NCBI RefSeq assembly: GCF_026650985.1
Contig: NZ_CP086239.1
Coordinates: forward strand, 4,366,501-4,430,500
Source: Clostridium estertheticum
Lineage (GTDB): Bacteria; Bacillota; Clostridia; Clostridiales; Clostridiaceae
Length of the DNA stretch: 64,000 nucleotides
Direction of reading: 5' to 3'
Shown: positions 63,425 to 64,000 of the stretch, piece by piece
Layout of the letters: every line of letters starts with the position of its first letter
Numbering within the stretch: position 1 is the stretch's first letter
Translations under genes and position numbers: made by a program
The notes under the pieces: model-generated
Told to the model about the DNA's origin: nothing
What the model saw: the letters and a program-made list of their open reading frames with translations, nothing else
The model's database searches: none

Positions 63425-64000
63425 ATGGGAGAAACAAAATATGGAGAGTATCTTAATTTAGACTCAATTAATTCAAAAGCATTTAACGAATTAAAAGCGA
63501 ATATTCAGCTCATAAACGCGGACAGTAAAAAAAAGGTTATTATGATAGCAAGTTCTGGCAGTAGCGACGGTAGGTCAACTACAACAGCATATCTTTCACT
63601 GTCGCTTGCAAAAAGTGGTAAAAAAACTATACTTGTTGATTGTGATCTGAAAAAGCCAAATATACATAACATGTTTGATTTAACAAACGATAAAGGCCTT
63701 GTGAATTATCTATCCGGAGATGTATCGCTTGAAAAAGTAGTTAAGACTACGAAGATAAAGAATTTATCTATACTGACTTCTGGTACAGTAACATTAAATT
63801 ATGCGGAACTTTTTGTATCAGCTAGATTTAATGAATTTATAACTTTATTAAAGGAAGATTATGATTATATCATTATTGATACACCTCCGATCACAATAGG
63901 CGCTGATGCTGAGGTTTTATCAAGATATACTGATGGATGTGTTCTTGTTGTTAAATCAGGGAAAACAGAAAGAAAATCTGCCCATAAGGCTAAAGAAATT
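63425..64000 (+). CDS. Polysaccharide tyrosine autokinase (CpsD/CapB-like), partial, atypical Walker A
   Basis: 192 codons visible, no stop before the window edge. It opens MGETKYGEYLNLDSINSKAFNELK, the usual linker to the modulator. The P-loop reads IASSGSSDGRSTTTAYLS where family members read PGxGKSTT; the lysine codon is AGG (Arg). The remaining motifs are normal: GKKTILVDCDLKKPNIH (Walker A') and YDYIIIDTPPITIGADAEVL (Walker B). AGAAGGGAG precedes the start. The kinase phosphorylates itself on a C-terminal tyrosine tail, not visible here. See findings on the Arg. Confidence 0.9.
   Translation, partial: MGETKYGEYLNLDSINSKAFNELKANIQLINADSKKKVIMIASSGSSDGRSTTTAYLSLSLAKSGKKTILVDCDLKKPNIHNMFDLTNDKGLVNYLSGDVSLEKVVKTTKIKNLSILTSGTVTLNYAELFVSARFNEFITLLKEDYDYIIIDTPPITIGADAEVLSRYTDGCVLVVKSGKTERKSAHKAKEI

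Noticed and set aside
1-64000. CRISPR arrays, insertion sequences, prophage, rRNA and tRNA genes
   Set aside because: I saw no repeat-spacer series, transposase, integrase, phage structural gene, or tRNA/rRNA sequence on either strand.

Overview
The window is chromosomal DNA from a low-GC, Gram-positive anaerobe, most likely a Clostridium (sensu stricto) or close relative. The signs are strongly AT-rich codons and spacers, near-perfect AGGAGG ribosome sites, frequent GTG and TTG starts, TTGACA/TATAAT promoters, T-box and ZTP riboswitch leaders, rubrerythrin, RNase J, HPr, AddAB and a ferredoxin-type flavin reductase. I cannot name the species from sequence alone. I see no transposase, prophage, CRISPR array, rRNA or tRNA.

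Layout. 1-3.6 kb: the 3' end of a methionine ABC transporter operon (metN end, metI, metQ), a PatB/MalY-type C-S lyase and rubrerythrin. 3.7-5.0 kb: two minus-strand genes (EcsC family, DUF1003 family). 5.2-7.0 kb: a two-gene operon of an Fe-S scaffold-like protein and a GGGtGRT protein of unknown function. 7.2-9.5 kb: a YtrA-type GntR repressor with its ABC exporter and a visible operator. 9.8-11.8 kb: a cell-wall anchored protein with an LPNTS motif and its class D sortase. 12-18.6 kb: RNase J, an orphan zinc-binding lipoprotein, an EAL-HDOD protein, HPr and a relic of a radical-SAM activase. 18.6-24.2 kb: an oxidoreductase, glnS behind a hairpin-rich leader, and thrS behind a T-box. 24.5-30.4 kb: a PAS-GGDEF-EAL protein, a secreted pectinesterase, phosphoglucomutase and a ComFB-like protein.

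30.6-43.3 kb is one DNA-repair operon, addB-addA-sbcD-sbcC, with overlapping or closely spaced genes. About 20 bp after sbcC lies a fold-back element of about 335 bp with inverted arms of about 85 nt. That is notable because SbcCD is the nuclease that attacks long palindromes. 43.7-46.3 kb: small membrane proteins and a ZTP-riboswitch-controlled stand-alone AICAR formyltransferase. 46.4-49.8 kb: a minus-strand pair (a pyridine-nucleotide-independent-looking thioredoxin reductase homologue, then a glutathione-peroxidase-like gene), a non-coding kilobase holding a duplicated 150-bp module rich in DnaA-box-like nonamers, and a nitrilase-family hydrolase. 50.0-50.8 kb: a YihY/BrkB membrane protein.

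51.4-64.0 kb is an exopolysaccharide or cell-surface glycan cluster that runs off the right edge. It holds galU, an initiating sugar transferase, rmlA/B/C for activated deoxysugar, a glycosyltransferase-pyruvyltransferase fusion, a Wzx-type flippase, three more GT2 glycosyltransferases, a Wzz-like modulator and the start of a BY-kinase whose Walker A lysine reads as arginine. rmlD and a Wzy polymerase are not in the visible part.

I found no clear new multi-gene defence or metabolic system. The best candidates for undescribed biology are the fold-back element beside sbcC, the duplicated DnaA-box module, the GGGtGRT pair and the structured leaders of RNase J and glnS.
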